DNA of 64,000 bases from Pisaster brevispinus (Eukaryota; Echinodermata; Asteroidea; Forcipulatida; Asteriidae): the NCBI GenBank assembly GCA_023634235.1, contig JAMKCF010000015.1, positions 3,015,698 through 3,079,697 on the forward strand, read 5' to 3'. Shown here in pieces: positions 58,252 to 64,000 of the stretch; within the stretch, counting starts at the first letter, position 1; each line of letters begins with the position of its first letter. The notes under the pieces were generated by a model, which saw only the letters and a list, made by a program, of their open reading frames with translations, made no database searches and was not told the origin of the DNA. The translations under genes and the position numbers were made by a program.

Positions 58252-59481
58252 CTACCCTGTATTTGTCGGTCTGGCCCCCGCATCAGTAGATGATGTTAAA
58301 GCGCCCCCAGGAGTTTATTGAAATGTAACCGTACCATCTTCGTTGACGGGAAGTAACTTCATGGATTATGCAAATTAAGATTAAAGGAAAAGTCTAATGT
58401 CAGTTGACCAAAACAATGTACATTATAAATTTCTCACTTCTTTGCAATCCAATTTATTCAAAAGACTTCACAAATTTTGAGAATTCAAGGAGATGCTGTC
58501 TCACACCATTTTCATTTTTTTCTTCATTTTGAGCAATTCATACCTGGGCACAACATAAAAAACTAAACATCAGTAAGTATTTCTAGATTTTACGACCTAG
58601 TATGTAAATGAGGTCACTTACAGATTTTTACTTAAAATCTGCACCACGCAACTGAGTAAAAGGAAAAGATGCAAAACTTGTACCCCAAATTGTACATACA
58701 TGTACAACCTAATTTCATTTTTTTTGCGTGGCGATACACAACTCCCCCTTGCCCCCTCCCTCTGTCCCTCTGTCCCCCTGTCCCCTTACCACCCAATACA
58801 CTTATGTACGCACACGCTCATCCCCATGCTGTATATGTACATGATTTCGCACTCAAAAGACTTTAAATGGTGCAGAGAACGTAGTTCAGTTGAAATTAAA
58901 CCATGGTAAGAAAACCAACCCAGATTTAAATATTGACAAAAACGTGGCCCTAGTTTCGGAAGAAGAAAGAGAAGGGGGAAAAAAAGAAAAAAAGAAAGCA
59001 AACAGGGACAGAAAATTACCAGACAGAGTAGGTCAATTATTATGGTTGTCTATATATAGCATCAATATGAAAGCATCGACCATCAAACTAGAGAGAGAGA
59101 GAGCTTATCAAGGTGGCAAAACTATCGCAGAATGGTGGGAATGGTATTGATGGTCAGACACCTTGGTGCATCGTGGGAAGGCAACCCTAAAGATATTACC
59201 AACGATGGTATAGATTTTTGTTAGGGCCCGAGTGCTGCGAAGAGGAGCGAATACTATTAGATGCTAACAGGAACAAGGGGGGGGGGAACTGTTTGGGTAG
59301 GGAGATAGCGATCCTTTCAAATTGAACAAGTCTCCTTTTCATATTAAAATAAATTTGTTTCATTTGGGTACAACAATCGGTGCTGAACTGTGTGGTCGGA
59401 CGAATCAGAAACAGAAATGTATTGAAAAGTTTTTTACAACTGTTGTTTAAATCACATTACAACACAGCATTTACAGAATAC

Positions 59482-59732
59482 CAGGGCCCAATTTCATAGC
59501 GCTGCTTACCGTTGAATTCTGCGCTTACGGTCACCATTCTCCGCTTATTTTGCAAGCGCCGAATTTTCTGCGCAAGCTGTGTAAGCAAAGAATGCCTAGT
59601 AACATGACGCACGCCCACAGGCAAAAATTCCCCGCCAACCTGTGAAAGAAGCTTGACATAAGCGCAAAATTCCTTGCTTCCGTAAGCGCCGATTCTTTGC
59701 TTACGGTAAGCAGAGCCATGAAATTGGGCCCA
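59482..59732. mobile_element. MITE family 'GGGCCCAATTTCATAGAGCTGC', variant copy
   Basis: The ends are CAGGGCCCAATTTCATAGCGCTGCTTACCG and CGGTAAGCAGAGCCATGAAATTGGGCCCAG. The interior differs from 40634-40830 and carries repeated TTACGGTAAGC/GCGCTTACGG motifs, so this is a subfamily. Confidence 0.8.
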
Positions 59733-59785
59733 GCAACCAGCGTACAGTATATGGCATTATTAACTCAATGTATACAACATAAAGT

Positions 59786-60008
59786 CAGAGCTGCAAACAT
59801 TTGCATGTACCGGTATATAATGTAGATCTTGTAATCAAGGAGATTTCGTACGACAATCACAGCGATATTTAGAATTACATTCAACACAATATAGGAAAAA
59901 GTTTCTGGAATTAGGAAAGACTTTCCAAATTAGTTCTTCAGTACGTCGGAACAATTGGTTTACTTTCAGGGAACTTTCTGCAGAATCAGGGATCGAGTTG
60001 ACAGCTGT
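59786..60008. mobile_element. MITE family 'CAGCTGCCAACATTTGCATC', copy 3
   Basis: It runs from CAGAGCTGCAAACATTTGCATG to CAGAATCAGGGATCGAGTTGACAGCTGTG, with the family's GTACGACAATCA and GGAACTTTCTGCAGAATCAGGGA blocks. Confidence 0.65.
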
Positions 60009-60188
60009 GGTAAAATCTACATGCACAAGGTGCAAGTTTAGTGCCTGCCGATCAGGATTAATCATGGATTAACTACCAGATAAGCCATGCTGGATTACCC
60101 AATTCAAACAATCCAAACACCAAGTACACTTATAGTCTGACATATTGCACAATATCACAACAATTTTTAAAAGAAGTCACGTGTTGAC

Positions 60189-60395
60189 CTGGGCCCAATT
60201 TCAAAGAGCTGCTTAAGCACAAAAAGCAGCTAAACACAAACAAAATATATGCTTATAAATCAGAATAAGGTTACCGGCCAAAACAGCATGCCACATGTAC
60301 AATATGTAACTGGTAACATGCTTTCTTTTGCTTTTTTTTTAGTAGAAAAATGTTAGGCACTATTTTCTGCTTATAAAGCTAAGAAATTGGGCCCT
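60189..60395. mobile_element. MITE family 'GGGCCCAATTTCATAGAGCTGC', copy
   Basis: The left end is CTGGGCCCAATTTCAAAGAGCTGCTTAAGC; the right end is worn (TTATAAAGCTAAGAAATTGGGCCC). Confidence 0.7.
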
Positions 60396-60399
60396 GTAA

Positions 60400-62990
60400 A
60401 GTGTTCTACGTGGGGCATCACACACTGACATTCTCAAAAACCAAGTCTGACTTATTGCAACACACGGTTTCCGAATAAATCAACGCCACATTTCTCACAA
60501 CATGTTCATTGAATCACAACAGCTTATACGATCTTACACTGTCTCCCCATACATCTTGAATTAAGGTGGTAGCTCGACGGCCATGCTGACATGGTTTCCT
60601 TCAATGTCTTTTCACCCACACACAATGTAAGAATGTTCACGTTCACACTGAGCGGAACATACGTTTAGTATGCACACCGGCAGTACGTTCACCCCGCTGA
60701 CATATGGATCCGCATCGATTCTTGCAACGCTCTTAGCGCTAACGGCACATTTTATATTGTTCTATACCAGTAGTGATTGCCTACACATGCACTTTTTACC
60801 AGACTGCTCGGTGGCCGCCTTGCATGCATTATACGGCGACTGCTGCGACTTGTATTATGCGAATACAGTCGGAGGATAAATCTGGTTATTATGAAGGAAG
60901 ATTGATGTTCAGGCTTCCATGAAACGTGACACTAATTTCATTTCTGAAAACCACTTTGGTTACCAACAACCACGCATTCAAGTATATTACAAGATATCTA
61001 GATGCATTCTTTGCATTGTGAGCGGCCGTAAATAAAGTCAAATCATAACGGAACTTCTTTGTATTTTTACGTTACATGTGTTGCTGCATTTTACTGACAT
61101 TCAAATCTTTCAGAGGTAACTTTTGTAAAATTTAAAACCCATGGTATCTTACCACATGCAGGCCTGGAATTCCATCTTTCAGAGGGCAAGGCCATTTTCA
61201 TTTTTCAAAGGGCACTTCCATCGGAAAATCTTAAAGTCTAAGGGAAACTTCTGAAGGGGCACTAAAGGCCAATACTAGGGGCAACAGAGGCCATGGACTC
61301 CTTATAAATCCAGTGGGAAAAGGATTACGCTGTGAACCTAATTGAGAAAATTGCATGGACTGATTGGACTCCCTCTTGATAGGATTAAGGTTCCCACATA
61401 ATCTTCAAAGGGATTAAGGCTCCAATCTAATCTCTTGGTGGGATTAAAAAAACAAATCCTGTAGCATGATTTCAGCTGCTAACTGGCTGTTAATTACAGG
61501 TAATTAGCTCTTTGAATTGACTGTATTTTTTTACCACACGAGGGCGCTTTCAATGGCGAATTTCCTTGCATCACAATTACAGTTTTTATCTTATTTTGAC
61601 AGCCTGTATGTCATTACTCTTGTATCAATGGCCAAGTAAATAATAACACTCATACCAACAATGGAAACCAGTTTGTTTCACTTGTCTCACATCACATCAA
61701 TTTGGTTCACACACGCCATCACATGGTAAAAAATATTGCAAATTGACGGGAGAATATCATAGATGTTAACACCACAATCTAGAGGCCTTGTAACCTTTGC
61801 TTACAAAAAGAATGACCTTGTCCATTCCAGGACATTTCTGGCAGGCAAGATACTACATTGGTCATACGGAAAATGTTTACATTTTCAATTCAATTCAATT
61901 AAACATTTATTTCCACACTCATAATAACAAAGATCACAATTAGTTATTAACCAGATACTTGATAGTACAAATACAATTGACCACGATAATGGTACTGAAA
62001 ATAACAAAATAATTAAGAATGTACTGAGTATGGAGGCTGCTCAGATAAGCCGAGGCTTGTAGGGAACAGCCCTAGACAAACAAACAAAAAACGAAACAAA
62101 AAACGAAGACTGACGGACAGGACAGTTAATGCCAAACAATAAAGAAGCACCTGAAAAGAGCTGAGACCAAGCAATGGAGCTCAATGGGAGCTCATGTGAT
62201 TTTGTGTCGTATAGTTTCCACATACATGTATACATTCAAGAGTTATACAAATAACAGCTGAACAAGTTTTCAGATGTTGCCCCCTGTCTTCGTATCAAAA
62301 TTCAGACAGCGCAATCTCCATAAAATATCAAATTTAATTTTGTGTTTTTCCGTTGGCCCGTGTATAAATCCTGCCTGCAGGAAGTCCAGGCTCTGTGGCT
62401 CTTTTGTAAACATGTGATGTCACAGGTCACATGGTCTAATAGGCTTTTTTTCCTTGGTAAGATGAGAAAGAAAATTTGTCACCTACATTGTAAAGAAACT
62501 TTATTGAAAGTAGCTTGCTGAACTGGCAATTAGAAAATTTCCGATTCAAATCGCCTCAGTACCCCCCACCCCCCACTTGCAATAAACAAAAAAGCAAATC
62601 CCCTAAAACAAAAAAGACTGGACTAGCCCCTAACATTGGCAAACAGAATATTTATTGAGCTGTGGAAGAGGAGAATATACTAGTGACTCTGTAAAGGTTA
62701 AATGTTTAGAAAACTAAAAAGGCACTTTGAAGTAGTCATTTCTCATTGTACACAATTAAACCCTAGGATCTTTCTTACCAATTAAAATGCCACATTGAAT
62801 CACTGCTGGGTACCTTAAAAAGAGATCTACAGTTTTTACCCTCCCCCCCTTCCCCCACTAGCCTGGAAGATCACAAACAGGAAATCAAGTTATAATGAAA
62901 ACTTGACTTACATATTGTGTACTTGCCGAAGTAGGGCTGGTTGACAGGCTATGTAGTGTTACATACATGTACGAATGATATTGACATTTT
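60400..62990. other. upstream region without a supported gene
   Basis: Apart from the MITE at 61159-61313 and short repeats of GGATTAAGG(T/C)TCC at 61381-61450, I see no exon, RNA gene or array. It is presumably 5' intron or intergenic sequence of EFA6. Confidence 0.45.
61159..61313. mobile_element. MITE family 'CAGGCCTGGAATT', copy
   Basis: It starts CAGGCCTGGAATTCCATCTTTCAGAGGGCAAGGCC and keeps AAAGGGCACTTCCATCGGAAAATCTT and GGGGCAACAGAGGCCATGG, with a worn right end. Confidence 0.65.
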
Positions 62991-62999
62991 AGCAATATC

Positions 63000-63230
63000 T
63001 CATCTCTGTTCAAACACTTGACACACTATGTAGGGAATCATATCACTTTGATTCTTGACATAATTGAGGAATTCGATTGAGGACGCTTTGTTGACAAAGT
63101 AAACAATCCTAAACTCTTTATCATATCCAAGAGAACTATTGTGGTGCCCTTCAACTTCCCTAATTGGCATCACAGACCCTGATTCCAAATCAAACATTCC
63201 AACTGCTATTTGGATTTCTATAATGAAGGA
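63000..63230 (-). CDS. possible exon, unrecognised (weakly PTB-like)
   Basis: After a fair acceptor (TTTGTTTGTATTCGTAG) the minus frame is open for 76 codons to a TGA at 63000-63002. It reads SFIIEIQIAVGMFDLESGSV, later EFRIVYFVNKASSIEFLNYV, then SDMIPYIVCQVFEQR. The alternation and the 'IVYFV...FLNYV...IVCQVFEQ' layout faintly resemble the last strands of a phosphotyrosine-binding (PTB/PID) fold (I-x-Y...F-x-YI...CHVF). No clear donor precedes the stop, so it would be a terminal exon or an alternative end. It could belong to another gene or be chance. Confidence 0.3.
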   Translation of the reverse strand, partial: SFIIEIQIAVGMFDLESGSVMPIREVEGHHNSSLGYDKEFRIVYFVNKASSIEFLNYVKNQSDMIPYIVCQVFEQR

Positions 63231-63354
63231 CTACGAATACAAACAAATATCAATCAGCACATCTGACATCAATTGGCCATCTTTGAAAATACATTCTTGT
63301 TTTTTGTTAAATACTCAGTTTAAAACAACTGGTCAGCAGCTGAAGACAGGTTCA

Positions 63355-63480
63355 TAGGCCTGGAATTTCATCTTTGAGACGGCGAGGCCATTTTCATTTT
63401 GCAAAAGGGCGCTTTCATTGGGAAAAAGGTTAAAGTCAGTTGGAAACTTCAGAAGAAGCACCTACTAGGCCGATTGCAGG
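63355..63480. mobile_element. MITE family 'CAGGCCTGGAATT', truncated copy
   Basis: It has TAGGCCTGGAATTTCATCTTTGAGACGGCGAGGCC and GGGCGCTTTCATTGGGAAAA, and lacks the right end. Confidence 0.6.
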
Positions 63481-63644
63481 ACTGGGTTAAATTTAAACAT
63501 TGGTGTTTGTGATACACAGCTGAAACATCTACAGAGTCAAGACCAGCTTTGCTTCCAAATTTGATAACTTCTTTAAGATGCTACAAATGCCATCAATTGC
63601 TGAGCAACAAACAAACTGTACGTACCCTCAGTACCTTTGAAACA

Positions 63645-63716
63645 GAGCAGACTTTTATACAGTGAATGTACATTCTGCGTGTGTGAACCGGACAGTGGCG
63701 GGGACGACGATGCCAT
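63645..63716 (-). CDS. possible start exon
   Basis: On the minus strand an ATG in good context (GAAATGG) opens MASSSPPLSGSHTQ, then NVHSLYKSLLCFK, and meets a weak donor (AAG|GTACTG). It lies upstream of the EFA6 PDZ exon on the same strand and could be a first coding exon, but no linking exon was found. Very tentative; boundaries are approximate. Confidence 0.2.
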
Positions 63717-64000
63717 TTCTTCCGATGAGTCTTTGGAAAAGTTGAAGCCATGATTCAACTTTATATTCCCGCTGAGACGTCCTCACGATGAAACGTCGTA
63801 CATGTATACGATCAAGAAAAACTCAAAACTCAACTTCCTGCTAAATATCATGGTCTCAATGGGTAAGGCTGGGTACCATTTGCACTGGTACCTTTTAGAG
63901 CATGCTGGACGACACTATGATCTGCGCTACACAAGCTTGAATTGAAGCTAGTCAGATGACCGCAGAAAATTTCTGCGCAGAATCCCGCTTTAGGGCTTCA

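Overview
The window is eukaryotic nuclear DNA. It is AT-rich, gene-poor, has large GT-AG introns and is packed with short non-autonomous repeats. The conserved protein places it in an animal. The dense mix of MITE-like inverted-repeat elements, tRNA-derived SINEs and minisatellites suggests a marine invertebrate. I lean to an echinoderm such as a sea star, but that is a judgement from repeat style and not a proven assignment.

One gene dominates: a minus-strand EFA6/PSD gene (PDZ, Sec7 and PH domains), an exchange factor for the small GTPase ARF6. I reconstructed 11 coding exons from 57626 down to the stop at 10934. Every splice junction has a GT donor and an AG acceptor, and every junction keeps reading phase. 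In order they carry: the second half of a PDZ domain (57560-57626, 47840-47893); a long Ser/Thr/acidic linker ending in the start of Sec7 (38686-40057); the Sec7 core with the catalytic glutamate and the NTDLHG motif (28642-28894) and its end (26155-26370); the PH domain (20361-20442, 18372-18442, 17432-17583, 13391-13535); and a coiled-coil and Ser-rich tail (11665-11808, 10934-11191). Together they encode 937 residues. The N-terminus and first half of the PDZ domain are missing. They lie either upstream in 57.6-64 kb, where I could not identify them, or outside the window.

Layout: 1-2472 is intergenic, with a cluster of tRNA-derived SINE heads. 2473-2750 is a possible terminal exon of an unrecognised membrane protein on the minus strand. 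2751-10933 is intergenic and rich in MITEs. 10934-57626 is the EFA6 gene. 57627-64000 is its presumed upstream or first-intron region, with more MITEs and two possible minus-strand exons (63000-63230 and around 63645-63716).

The main oddities are as follows. The 3' end of one PH-domain exon, with its splice donor, is tandemly repeated five times at 111-115 bp spacing, and two other tandem arrays flank it. Several MITE families share a central palindrome whose sequence changes while its self-pairing is kept. A 48-bp higher-order minisatellite is built from 12-bp units. A 5'-truncated LINE ends in an (AATC)n tail.
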